The notes: generated by a model not told the origin, from the sequence alone. Counted from the first letter of the stretch, positions 46,764-58,069 are shown. The stretch is 64,000 nucleotides of DNA from Anopheles merus (GCF_017562075.2 NC_054085.1:25348185-25412184), one strand, 5' to 3'. Numbers and translations: made by a program.

Positions 46764-49700
46764 TTAAACAAAGAACATGGGAGTGGAATTATTGACCGTG
46801 TCGATGATTTGAATGTCCCGGTAAGCATTTTCCAGATCGTTCATGTTGATCCGTCGGCTGGAAAAAAAAGGAAAGCAAAACCGTCAAACCCCTCTGTCAA
46901 ACTACACACACAAACACCTGGCCTGCTGCTTCAAAAATACTCACTCCTTAATGTACACCCGGCCGCGGTAGGCGGCCAGATGGGCGTAGTAGGTCGGGGC
47001 CGGGTACGATACCGCCCGGTTGCAGCGCGCAAACAGGTGGCACAGATTGTACGTCAGCGCCTGCAGACTGTCCGGATGGCAGTTCGAGTCGTCGTACAGC
47101 ACGACGTACTTGGTCGGCTTGGCGACGCCCTGCACGGCCGCATGGCTCACCAGGTAGAACTCGTACCGATCCGGGGTCGTGATTTCGCTGTCCACGATCG
47201 TGCCGGGCGGTACGTTACCGTTCTTGCCCTCGGTCGGGCAGCCGGGCTGCGGGAAGAAGCGCGTGTGGTGGCGCTTCTGCACCACGATGAACGTCACCGC
47301 CGGCTTGTAGCCCGGCTCGACGCGCGCAATCGCCGCGTGCAGTGCCTGCAGCTCGATCGTAAGTATTTCCGCAAACTGCCCGTCCGACACCCCGTCCCGG
47401 TAGTACATGATGCGCTCGGGCAGCCCGCCGTTGTACTGCTTGTACAGCAGCAGCTGCCGCTGCACGATGTTCTCCAGGTCGCGGATCATCTCGTCCCGGG
47501 CGCCCTGCAGCCGCACGCTGCAGTTGTACCGGAAGCCGGTCAGATCGTACAGTGCCGCCACGCCCACCACGCTCGGTTCGTTCTCGCTGAGCGGGTGCGT
47601 AACGTCCGCCCCGATGTACATCACCTTGCCGCGTCCGAGCGGTGGCACCGCGACCGACGAGATGCAGTGGTTCGTGCCGTTCGTTTTGGCGTTGATCTGT
47701 GCGGAAAGGCAGTGAAATAAAGAAGAGCAAACAATCTCCGTGAGAATAGATGCAGGTTCACAGCCGCCCATGTGACGCCCTTACCTTGAGCATGATGTTG
47801 TTGAGCGTGCTCATGTCGGTGCCCTTCTTGGCCACCGTCATGCCCTTCACGCACTGCGTCAGCAGCCCGATCCGTTCGCTCGCCAGCTCCGCCTTCTGCT
47901 TGACCTTCGCGTACGCATCGCCCCGGCTCGGCAGCACCACGATCGTGACCGCCGGTTCCTCCCGCTTGATGTTCTGCAGCAGCGTGCCGATGTCGCGCAG
48001 ACAGTTGCGCATATCGCGCACCAGGACGTACGTTTTCGCCATATCGAACGGTTCCATCTGCACGTTGCAGCGCATTGCCTGCGACTGCAGCATCTCGCCA
48101 AACTTCTTCACCGTCGCCTCGTTCGTGTACGAGTCCAGGTTGAGGATGCGCCAGCGCAGCGGCCGCTTGCTCAGCTCCGTGCTCGGTACGATAAAGTTCT
48201 TGCCCTCCGCGCGCCACACGCCCCGCTGCGGGGGAATCTTCTCGCCCCGCGCGTACTCGATCGGCGGTGCGTCGATGATGCGGGCCGGCACCTTCTCGAA
48301 CTCGTTGCTCACCGTGATGCCGAAGTCGAGCAGCGTCGGGCACTTGTTGTACTGGATCTGGGACGCCAGGTCGAGGATCTTGCGCTTGCGCTCCGGTGCG
48401 CTCGTCGCCGCGTACCGGATGATGTCGCGCGTACACTCCTCCGGGTTGTTTTTGTTCAGCGCCTGGCCCGCGGGTATGTCGCACAGCTCGGCCGGCACGT
48501 ACACCGACCGCACGGTACTGCCGACGTGCAGCACCGGCAGGTTCGGGTAGCGCAGCCGGAAGTTGAGCTTGCGGGCAAAATAGTCGGCGACCGAGAGGCG
48601 CGTCCCATCCTCCAGCTTGAACATCTGCTGGCTGGCCGGTTCGCGCAACCCGTTGCAGCGCATCCGCTTGGCCATCTTGGTGGTCGGGTTCGTGTACACC
48701 ACGTCCATGCCCTTGAGGAAGCTGTGCAGCTCCTGCTGCACCCAGCCGCTCACCTGATCCACCTGGCCGCGGTTGAAGTCGCCGATCACCTTCAGCACCG
48801 GCGCACCCATCGGGAACGCTTTGTGCGACACGTCCACGTTTAGGTATGGGCGCGAACCGAGCAGCGCCGACTGGAACAGCCCGAACCACAGCTCGTGACC
48901 CCGACCGATGTCGATGGATTGGCGGGGCACTGCGTACACGGCGCGCTTGAACTGGAGAAGGGTAGAAGAATAGAACAGCGAATAAGAATCGTTATTAGAA
49001 CATGACAGTTTGACAGTAATTGACCCGTTTTGGATTATGCATCACATAATACAAAATTTTATTAAGTATAAGGAATTGCAGTAGTGATGGGTAAAAATAG
49101 CAAAAATCCGGTGACGATTCCGATCCGACTCCGATAATTTCGAAACCAACTCCGGAAGTTAGGTTCGTCCAGCATTATCCGCAGCCGTTCGGAATCTTCT
49201 AGAGCCGTCCGGAGTCGTTCGGAATCGTCCGAAGTCGTCCGAAGAAGTCCGGAGTCGCCTGGAGTCTTTCGGAGTTGGAGTCGTTCGGAGTCATCCGGAG
49301 TCGTCCGGAGTCGTCCAGAGCCGTTCAGAGTCGTCCAGAGTCGTTCAGAGTTGTCCGAAGTCGTCCAGAGTCGTTCAGAGTTGTCCGAAGTCGTCCAGAG
49401 TCTTTCAGAGTCGTCCGAAGTCGTCCGGAGTCGCCCAGAGTCTTTCAGAATTGGAGTCACCTGGAGTCTCCCGGAGTTATTGGGAGTGGGAGTCATCCGG
49501 AGTCGTCCAGAGTCGTCTGAAGTCGTCCGGAGTCACCCGGAGTCTTTCGGAGTTGGAGTCGTCTGGAGTCGTCCGGAGTTATTGGGTGTCGGAGTCATCC
49601 GGAGTCGATGATCCGACTCCGAACAACTCTGGACGACTCCAGACGAATCTGGACGAATACGACTCCGGAACTAGTGGTTCTCATTTTTCCGGAATCGGAA

Positions 49701-51765
49701 TCGTGCTAACAATGGGCCCCTTTCCGTTTTAAGTTCGAAGATTGAAATTCCAGCTTTTAGCATTGTGTAGCAGTTTTCAAGCAGCTATCAAATGAGTATA
49801 ATATACAGGTGGGCTTGTCCCAATTGACGTTCAAATTTGGTTATAAAAACATGCCATGAAACCACCTGGTCTACATACACTTTGATTCTAGATTCTACCA
49901 CCTGATCTCATTAATGCACCTAGGGATTAAAGAAAACACGACCTTGTTTTGCCATTTTTTCGAGCAGATACTCGAATCTATTTCAAGCTTAGAGGCTGAA
50001 ATAATCTAGACTGAAAATCACAGGCTACTTTTGTGTGTGGTTTTGTATGGAGAGTTGACATAATTTCAGCCTCCAACTGTTTAACTCCACATAAAAAAAA
50101 CTGACTATAATCGTGAAGGGTCCCTTAATTGTCGGTGTCAGTTGTGGGTGCGCTCCAGAGAGTACATCACTAGATTTCAGGGCAATATTGGCATGTTGGG
50201 GCATCAATTCTTTTTTTTTTTAATTTACCACTAAATGTAATTGTTCTTACATTACTCTATGATTTTACTGTTAAACTAAGAATGAAAAAATAATACAAAA
50301 CGGGACAACCCGGACATACCGACAAACCATGCAATTCGGGCAATATGAGCCATAACAGAACCTCTTGGGGCAAAGTTTTTTTTGCATGCGTCAAAGTTTT
50401 GTTTTGTTAAAAAACGTTAAAAAAAAGTAAAGATTTGCAAGTGTGACAGTGACAGCTCTACAGTATAACCGAACATGTCTACGCCTACTTCCGAACAATT
50501 CTATATCTCGCTGAAAGAGTCTATTATATGCCTGAACGAATCTACAACTCGCTGAACATGTCTATATAATCCTCGAAAATCCTGTAAGTCGACTACAGAG
50601 TTACGACTATTAATGAATCTTTGAGGTAGTAGTTACCACACCAAATACGTCACACACTTTTTTTTTCTTTTGGCTCAACAACCGTTGCCGGTCAAGGCCT
50701 GCCAGTACCACACTACTTGTGGGTTTGGCTTTCAGTGACTTATTGATCCCCCCATAGCAGGATAGTCAGTCCTACGTATGGCGGCACGGTCCATTTGGGG
50801 CTTGAACCCATGACGGGCATGTTGTTAAGTCGTACGAGTTGACGACTGTACTACGAGACCGGCTCGACGTCACACACTTACCCGCACAAAATTGGGATTA
50901 TTCTCATAGGCACTGCGCAGCACCACATCCAGACATTGGATGGCACTCATCGGTTTGGCCATTGTCTCCTCATTCGATTTCATATACCTGTAAGCATCAA
51001 ATCAATAAACAAAACGAATCAATAAACTCTCGGTGTCACGAAAAAAGGAAGCATCTTAACAAAAAGTATTCTTACGTTTTCAGCACGCCCAAATCGAGCT
51101 GGGCCGCTTCCTTCACCTGCACGGTGTACTCGCGCTGCTTGCCACCGTCGTCCGGCTGGAACACCACCTTCGCCTTCTTGTCGCTCAGCTTGCGCGTGGT
51201 GTACGCGTTCTTCTGCCCGTCGAACGCCAGCATGGCGCCCGGATAGTTTTCCCGACAGAACTGCGCAAACACGGGCCGGTAGAACTTTTTCGGCCGTTCC
51301 GGTTCGATCGCGACGTCGTAGTGGTACGCCGTACCCTTCAGCTTGTCCAGCAGCAGGCGGAAAAAGTTGGCCTCGACCGAGACGGGCTTGCCGCGCTTAC
51401 CGTGCGCCCCGCGCCGCACCAGCACCGGTCGCAGATCGGTTCGGCGAATCTTCTCCTTCGCTATGCGCATTGCGCCCAGGTTCTCCTCGATCGTCTGCAG
51501 CGTGCCGTCACCGGAGCTGGACGATTTGGTCGACGCAACGGAAGCGTCCCGGTGCACGGCACCACCGGTGGCAGTAGCGGGAGCCGCAGGTTTGTGTTGC
51601 TGCTGGTGCTGCGGACGCTGCTGTTGCTGTTGCTGTGGGCGCTGTTGTTGCTGCTGCTGCTGGTGCTGCGGACGCTGCTGCTGCTGCTGTGGAGGGCCCT
51701 GCGGCTGTTGCTGCTTCTGTGCATGCCCTTGCTGTTGCGGGGGTCCCTGCTGCAGTGTACTTTGT

Positions 51766-51813
<48 letters not shown>

Positions 51814-54605
51814 GGACGCTGCTGCTGCTGCGGACGCTGCTGTTGCTGCTGCTGTGGGCGCTGTTGTTGCTGTTGTTGCTGCTGTGGGCGCTGTTGTTGC
51901 TGCTGCTGCTGCTGCTGTGGGCGCTGTGGTTGGTGCTGTTGCTGCTGTGGCGGTTCATGCTGTTTTTGCGCCTGTTGCTGCTGTTGTTGTGAAGGTCCCT
52001 GCTGCTGCTGCTGCTGTGGCCTTTGTTGAGGCTGTGGCTGTGGCTGCTGTTGCGGCCGTTGTTGAGGCTGCTGCTGTTGTTGTGGTTGTGGTTGTGGTTG
52101 TTGTTGTTGGGGTGGCGGTTGTTGCTGTAGTGCCCTTGGCACCGTTTGCCCAACTGCGCCAAGAACTATGTAGGAAAAATGGTTTTATCTTCTTCAATAA
52201 TGACACGCAAAGAGTGAAAAGACAAACAACGCACGATGAGTACGGTTGCTTCAAATAGCAATATTAATGATAAGGACGCTTTTTCAGCAAAACGACAAAT
52301 GGATTAAAGAGATCAATTGTTCAGTTCCGTAGTCCGAAGTAGTGATGGAAAAAATGTAGTTTTCGTCGGAATCGATTCCGACTAGTTCCGAAGTTTTCTG
52401 GCATCGAATCCGGATAGTAGGCCCAGTATCAGTTTCCGGATTCGGCTCGGGAGTTGGTTCTGAAATAAGCCTCCGAAGCGGAATCGACTCCGTAATTGGC
52501 TCCAGAATCGGAATTAGCTCCGAAATCAGATCGATTGCGAAACGGGGTCGGTTTCGGAATCTCCATACGAATAGGCATTTGGGTAAAATGAAAGCCGCAA
52601 AGAATCAAAATTTACTTGTAAACGATCCATGTAAATTTCATTTCTGCAGTCAATCGGAGTCGGAGTCGTCCAGAGTTGTTCGAAGTCATCCGGAGTCGTT
52701 AGAAGTCGCCCGAAGTCGTTCGGAGTTTTTGCCAACGGAATGGAAGGCCTAATCACAAGCACATTACATTGGATGGTACCAGTTGACTCCGACCATCTCT
52801 GACTCCGCCTCCAGACGACTTCGACAGACTCCGGACCACTCCTGACAACTCAGACCGTGACGACTACGACTCCAGTAAACTGGTGGTTCCCATTTTGCCA
52901 GTTCCGGAATCGGACTAACAATTGTCGGAGTCAGATCGGAGTCATGGGAGCGCTCCAGAGAGCACATCCCTATTCCGCTCACCTATGAAGAGCACTGCTC
53001 GGGCAAAACTGTGCAGGGATTAAAGCTTCCAGAAAATCCCAGATCCTTCTAGAAACCATAAACAGAACTCTCAGGCGTTAGCGTAAGGCAGAGCATCATT
53101 TGGCTACATAAATTTGACTATTTACATGGAACTTTACGAACATGTTTACAGATTTTGCCTCCTTTGGGCAACAAGGTTTGCCGACTGCTGGCGTAAGGGT
53201 ATGATGAGTAATAAGTACTTAAAGTCAGCGAGCCACTTGAAAAAACGCACAGAAAATGAGCTGGAACTAAATTTTCTCAGCCCCTTGCTTATCGCTCCAG
53301 CCTGCAAAGTGCAAAAAATGACACATCAAGGCAACGTTGCCACTGTTGTACCTTTTTCACTGATGCTGTAGCAAGGGCAACTAAAAACGCAATTCCAGCA
53401 ATGTGAAATCGATACATCGTCGAGTGCATCTTGCCGGATGCAGCAATAGAATAATTGCCTTTTTGGGACAGTCGTAAGGAAAAAGTCGGGGTAAGTGCAA
53501 CACGAAGGATGATGCAATCTCGACTGATGCGAGAAACATTTAATAATGGCAAAGAAAAAAGGCACCCAAAGCTCGGCACTTACCTATCTTCTAAAAACGC
53601 AATTCCAGCAATGTGAAATCGATACATCGTCGAGTGCATCTTGCCGGATGCAGCAATAGAATAATTGCCTTTTTTGGGACAGTCGTAACTCATAGAAGTC
53701 GCCCGAAGTCGTTCGGAGTTTTTGCCAACGGAATGGAAGGCCTAATCACAAGCACATTACATTGGATGGTACCAGTTGACTCCGACCATCTCTGACTCCG
53801 CCTCCAGACGACTTCGACAGACTCCGGACCACTCCTGACAACTCAGACCGTGACGACTACGACTCCAGTAAACTGGTGGTTCCCATTTTGCCAGTTCCGG
53901 AATCGGACTAACAATTGTCGGAGTCAGATCGGAGTCATGGGAGCGCTCCAGAGAGCACATCCCTATTCCGCTCACCTATGAAGAGCACTGCTCGGGCAAA
54001 ACTGTGCAGGGATTAAAGCTTCCAGAAAATCCCAGATCCTTCTAGAAACCATAAACAGAACTCTCAGGCGTTAGCGTAAGGCAGAGCATCATTTGGCTAC
54101 ATAAATTTGACTATTTACATGGAACTTTACGAACATGTTTACAGATTTTGCCTCCTTTGGGCAACAAGGTTTGCCGACTGCTGGCGTAAGGGTATGATGA
54201 GTAATAAGTACTTAAAGTCAGCGAGCCACTTGAAAAAACGCACAGAAAATGAGCTGGAACTAAATTTTCTCAGCCCCTTGCTTATCGCTCCAGCCTGCAA
54301 AGTGCAAAAAATGACACATCAAGGCAACGTTGCCACTGTTGTACCTTTTTCACTGATGCTGTAGCAAGGGCAACTAAAAACGCAATTCCAGCAATGTGAA
54401 ATCGATACATCGTCGAGTGCATCTTGCCGGATGCAGCAATAGAATAATTGTCTTTTTTGGGACAGTCGTAAGGAAAAAGTCGGGGTAAGTGCAACACGAA
54501 GGATGATGCAATCTCGACTGATGCGAGAAACATTTAATAATGGCAAAGAAAAAAGGCACCCAAAGCTCGGCACTTACCTATCTTCTGCGGTTTCTTTTTC
54601 CCCAT
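46764..54605 (-). CDS. AGO2: Argonaute-2, siRNA-guided slicer
   Basis: Core enzyme of the siRNA pathway, which loads Dicer-2 products and cuts complementary RNA; in insects it defends against transposons and RNA viruses. Six exons: 54578-54605, 51076-52165, 50882-50987, 47785-48951, 46945-47696 and 46764-46857, giving 1078 aa. Exon 1 encodes MGKKKPQKI, like the MGKK start of Drosophila AGO2. Residues about 17-200 are almost pure Gln-rich repeats. The N domain follows (DLRPVLVRRGAHGKRGKP), then PAZ (YFARKLNFRLRYPNLPVLHVG), Mid, and PIWI. The slicer tetrad is complete: D828 (YIGADVTHP), E866 (GARDEMI), D898 (YYRDGVSDGQF), H1036 (PTYYAHLAAYRGR). The C-terminus is TPMFFV. Introns 1, 3 and others carry transposons. 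Confidence 0.95.
49082..50172. mobile_element. TAGTGATGGG...CATCACTA element (hAT-like?)
   Basis: The best-bounded copy of the family. Left end TAGTGATGGGTAAAA, right end GTACATCACTA, flanked by imperfect 8 bp repeats (AATTGCAG / GATTTCAG, 6 of 8), which fits a hAT-type target. The left 600 bp are degenerate GGAGTCGTCCGGAGTC and AGAGTCGTTC units. The right part contains the nested MITE 49714-50123 and the conserved block 'gggtgcgctccagagag'. No transposase. Confidence 0.6.
49714..50123. mobile_element. GGGCCCC-ended MITE nested in the repeat element
   Basis: Starts GGGCCCCTTTCC and ends GAAGGGTCCC. The host repeat at 52909-52930 ('ggactaacaattgtcgg') has the empty site, so the insertion point is directly visible. 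Related to the longer copy at 5838-6642. Confidence 0.7.
50660..50866 (-). mobile_element. SINE copy inside AGO2 intron 3
   Basis: Reverse-orientation full-length SINE with the T-rich tail first (TTTTTTTCTTTTGGCTCAAC), then the reverse B box (GGGGCTTGAACCC) and the head. A perfect 13 bp duplication ACGTCACACACTT flanks it (50647-50659 and about 50867-50879). The second copy adjoins the splice donor of AGO2 exon 3 at 50881. Confidence 0.85.
51590..52130 (-). repeat. CAG/CAA repeat coding the AGO2 polyglutamine region
   Basis: About 180 codons dominated by CAG and CAA with interspersed CGC/CCG, coding Gln-rich stretches with regular RPQQQQQ motifs. The repeat gives spurious Leu, Cys and Ala runs on the opposite strand. 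Such tracts vary in length between individuals. Confidence 0.85.
52340..52972 (+). mobile_element. TAGTGATGG element in AGO2 intron 1
   Basis: Left end TAGTGATGGAAAAAATG then 'gtcggaatcgattccgact', as in the element at 26860; right block 'gagcgctccagagagcacat' then CCCTA. Interior of degenerate GGAATC and GGAGTCGTC units. The tandem duplication downstream starts inside it. Confidence 0.6.
52700..53592. repeat. Tandem duplication copy A, includes part of AGO2 exon 1
   Basis: Copy A of an about 893 bp segment repeated at 53693-54586 with an offset of 993-994 bp and almost no differences (e.g. GCCTTTTT versus GTCTTTTTT near 53458/54451). Its right end copies the last bases of AGO2 exon 1 plus the splice donor (reverse: AGAAGATAG|GTAAGTG), without the start codon. 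Confidence 0.9.
53591..53687. repeat. 97 bp third partial copy between the duplicates
   Basis: Begins CTAAAAACGCAATTCCAGCA and ends GACAGTCGTAA; it repeats 53381-53476 at a 210 bp offset with one extra T. It forms the spacer between the two large copies. Confidence 0.85.
53693..54586. repeat. Tandem duplication copy B, includes functional AGO2 exon 1 donor
   Basis: Copy B of the duplication. It ends within AGO2 exon 1 (54578-54605), so the functional donor and the last nine exon bases lie inside the duplicated unit. Confidence 0.9.
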
Positions 54606-54889
54606 AACGGCTGGTTTTGGTTGGTTTTCCGACAAAACACCTTATTAATCCTTAACTTGTATATTTGTATCTTTAGAACTACAAATGCTGCGCAGTTGCA
54701 CGTCTATTTGCTTGCAATGAAAATACTGAACTGTTTGCCTGTAGGAAACGACTGTGGGAGCTCTACCATGGTGGCGTTTGGTCATTTAAGGTGACATTTT
54801 GACAGCACAAAAATATATATCATCGCCTCGGCGAAAGGCGGCGTTTGAAGTGGCCGTTGAGATCTGGAGTAAGCTGGACTTAAGTTAAG

Positions 54890-55440
54890 GACTGATGTGC
54901 TGTACAGAGCGCAGCCACGACTCTGATCCGACTCCGACTATTGTTAGTCCGATTCCGACTCCGGCAAAATGGAACCACTAGATCCGCCCGAAGTCGGAGT
55001 CGTTCGCAGCCGTTCGGAGACGCCCGGAGTCGTCCAGAATCGTTCGGAGTCGTCTGGAGCTGTTCGGAGTCGTCCAGAGTCGTTCGGAGTCGTTCGGAAT
55101 TGTTCGGAGTCGTTCGAATCATCCAGAGTCAAAAGGAGCCGTGCTTGTGATCAGACATTTCCTTTCGTTGTGTTTTTTTTGTCTTTCACTTTGCGCCTGC
55201 ACTTCCTATACAAGCCGATCTCTGCCGACTCCAGATGACTCCGTCTGCAGCCGGTTCTTGCTGACTCCAGACGACTCCGGAGGACTCCGAACGACTCCGG
55301 ACGAGTCCAGACGACTCCGGACGACTCCAACTCCGTGTGGTTCCGAACAACTCAGGACGACTCCGGCTCCGAACGACTCCGGGTGACTCCAGACGACTCC
55401 GGACGAATCCGAACGACTCTAACTCTACGTACGTGGCTGC
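54890..55440. repeat. GGAGTCG / GACTCCG repeat tract
   Basis: Opens with ACTGATGTGCTGTACAGAGC, the inverse of the shared right block of this family. Then come GGAGTCGTTCGGAG units and, after about 55210, the opposite-strand GACTCCGGACGACTCC units. This change of strand makes it an inverted arrangement. A CCCATCACTA at 56068-56077 may be the far end. Confidence 0.6.
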
Positions 55441-56205
55441 GATCTGGTCAAGTCTCCAGGTGAACCAAACTCACGCACTACCGGACTCTAATAAGGTCCC
55501 GTTGTGCTCTACGGACATGATACATGGACCTTACTGGAAGGCGATCAACGCGACCGTCCCGAGATAGCAAAACTCCTTTACTACCCCGAGATGGTCGCCG
55601 TCAACTAATACACTGCTCTCCAGATGGTCGGAGTCTCCGACAAGCAGATACCTTCGCCTTCGTTGCATTGATTCTCAATCCAATTCTTGCTGTTTCGCGT
55701 TTGAGTCGGGTGTACGGCTCACACACCATCGCTATTTTCGATGTCATCCGCGAAGCCAACAAATTGGAGTGACCGGTAGAGGATCGTGCAACGGACGTCG
55801 TTGCTTCCGTAATGATAGACAACGACATCCCCAAGAAGATCAACATTTTGCAACAATATTTTCTATATTCATTTACACAGTTCCTTTTTTTCTAGTTGAC
55901 TTGAGTAAGGTCAACAAAACAGTGAGAAAATCGCTTAAAAAGGTCCAAGGTTTTTTTTGCAGAATTTCGGCTTGAAAGAGAAACAGGTAAAAAATGGTGG
56001 AATTATTCTTTAAATACGGCTAGCATAAGTAATTTATATTTACACGTTCTTATCAACTCTACGAGTGCCCATCACTAACGTAAACTCTCGTACGCAAAAG
56101 CTGTTTGCATACGGAGAGCGTTGTGGCAGTTTTAGTTTTGCACACCCACCGTGTTAGTGCCTGCTTACAAAAACCCTTAAGTTATGTCCTTAGATACACG
56201 AGTAC

Positions 56206-56325
<120 letters not shown>

Positions 56326-56415
56326 GTTAGCCAAATAGTTCTTGTCATAGGCAGCTGCATTAAGTTAGCGTCGCGAAAGGCTTGTAGTCGCGCCCCGCCG
56401 TGTCCCACACCGCTT

Positions 56416-58069
56416 CTACTCCTCCTCCACACTAAGCGACAGTTGTTTCTGCTTCTGCTGCTGCTGCGAGACGTTCTCCTTTCCCGCCTTTTGCTCCCTG
56501 TCTTTTTCGTCCTTGCAGCGGCCACAGCAGCCGCCGGTCGAGTTTTCACAGATGTCAAGCTTCTTGAAGTTGGGCGTCCATTCGCCGAGGCTCGCGTTCG
56601 CGTAAAAGTCCATCGGGTAGGCCACCTCCAGGTTGGGCGCCGGTTTGGGTTTCTCCTCCGTCGCCGCCGTACACTCCGGTATGTTCCATTCGGCGTCGCC
56701 GAGCGCGACGGACAGCTCGTACGGTGTGAGCAGCGGCTTCGGGAAGGCAGTGCCCCAGTCGATGGACAGTCGCGGACAGGCAACCTGGCGTGGGGGGGGG
56801 GGGGGGGGAAGGGACAAAATAGGATCATTTAGATTGTATTTTTTACCATTTAATAACCCCCATCCCTCTTGAAGATGCGCCCTATCAGCGCACGTATATC
56901 TCGTTCGCACGATATCTTCAATCAAAGCTCGCCTGCTTCGATAGGCATCATCGAGACACACACACACACCCCCATCATTTGCGCTACAAACGTACCTGCA
57001 CGAACGCGTCAATGTGCTCCATGCGGGCCAGCTTGGTGGGGAAGATCTCCGACAGCAGTATGATGACCGCGTCCCGGCCGTGATGCTTCAGCCGGCGCTC
57101 CAGATGCTCCAGCACCTTGGTCGAGCCCTGGCGGCCCAGCGTCCCCAGTATCAGCCCGAACCGGCGGGCGTCGCGCGCCTCATCGATCGCGCGCTTGCGG
57201 TTGCGCCGCATCGCCTCGTGGTCGTACAGCTCGCGGGTAAACTTCTTCTCGTACGGGTCGTACTTGTACGCCTCGAGGGCCGGATTGGCAATCATGGCCG
57301 CCTCCAGATGGAACCGCCCATCGCCCAGGTAGATGAGGGTGCGGGGTGCTGCCGCCGCCGACGATTGTTCCGTCCCACCGCCCGCCGGCAGCCGCGGTGC
57401 CGTGCAGCCCAAAATCTCGCCCGGGCTGAGCGGCTTGGACTGCGGTATGAGCACATCGTACCCGTCCGCCTCGCGCAGCTCCCTGGCGGCCGCGTGCAGC
57501 GTCGCCACGAACTGGATCGTGCTGACGAACGCTAGCGGCCGGTCGCGGGGAAAGTTGCGCTTGACGCTCTCGACGAAGTGCAGCGTGTCGATCTTGATGT
57601 CCACGAACACGTACAGCACCTTGATGCCGGTGGTCTGATCGATCGGTATCAGGCAGCTGTGCCCGTAGTGCACCAGCAGGTCCGCCCCGAGCGCCTTGGC
57701 AGTGAAATCGTCCACGCAGCAGGCCCCGTACGTGACGTCACCCATGATGACCGTGTCCGCCTCGGTGAACCGCTCGATAATGTCGCTCAGCACGAGCGAG
57801 AACATCAGCAGACCCTCGGGCATCTGCAGTGCCACCCGCTGCGCCTTCGTTTCCCGCACCCGCCAGATCGTTTTGTGCACCTCGAAGTTGTAGTTGGCGG
57901 GCAGGGCGGCGATGGCCTCGTTCAGCTCCGGATCGCTCAGCAGGCTGGCCGGGATTTTGTTGACCACGCGCGACGCACCCTTGAACACCTTCCGGGCGGG
58001 TTTCGCTTTCACGATCTTTGTTGCGTCGGACGGTAGCGGAAGCTGCTGCTCTACTTGTGCTGCTGCCAT
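56416..58069 (-). CDS. DPH1: 2-(3-amino-3-carboxypropyl)histidine synthase subunit 1
   Basis: With DPH2 (and the DPH3 electron donor) this radical-SAM-like iron-sulfur enzyme transfers the 3-amino-3-carboxypropyl group to a histidine of elongation factor 2, the first step of diphthamide synthesis. Two exons, 56996-58069 and 56416-56784, give 480 aa. Motifs include NYNFEVHKTIWRVR, RVALQMPEGLLMFS, GDVTYGACCVDDFTA, LLVHYGHSCLIPID, YVFVDIKID, ILGCTAPRLP, IYLGDGRFHLEA, NRKRAIDEARDARRFGLILG, SEIFPTKL, and VACPRLSIDWG. The cysteines in GACC, LGCT and VACP are the three cluster ligands. The C-terminal tail is Lys/Glu/Gln-rich. A frame 66 nt longer exists, but the ATG at 58069 matches the family start. 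Confidence 0.95.

Larger units (their letters stand above)
48952..50881 (-). other. AGO2 intron 3 (1.9 kb), transposon-filled
   Basis: Runs from the GTAAGT donor at 50881 to the acceptor CTCCAG at 48952. It contains a SINE next to the donor and a TAGTGATGGG-ended element (49082-50172) with a MITE nested in it. Confidence 0.9.
52166..54577 (-). other. AGO2 intron 1 (2.4 kb)
   Basis: Between the 28 bp coding exon 1 and the Gln-rich exon 2. Holds the repeat element 52340-52972 and a large tandem duplication (52700-53592 and 53693-54586). Confidence 0.9.

Noticed and set aside
46758..47720. 320-codon ORF opposite AGO2 exons
   Set aside because: Antisense shadow of conserved PIWI coding sequence.
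49270..49600. CRISPR-like array of GGAGTCGTCC repeats
   Set aside because: Eukaryotic context; units are degenerate, contiguous and lack spacers of constant length.
51321..52258. Leu-, Cys- and Ala-rich ORFs across 51.3-52.3 kb
   Set aside because: Alternate-frame and antisense readings of the CAG/CAA repeat in AGO2.
53114..54364. Pair of identical 85-codon ORFs (53114-53371 and 54107-54364)
   Set aside because: Identity is explained by the tandem duplication; the sequence has no domain and lies within an AGO2 intron.
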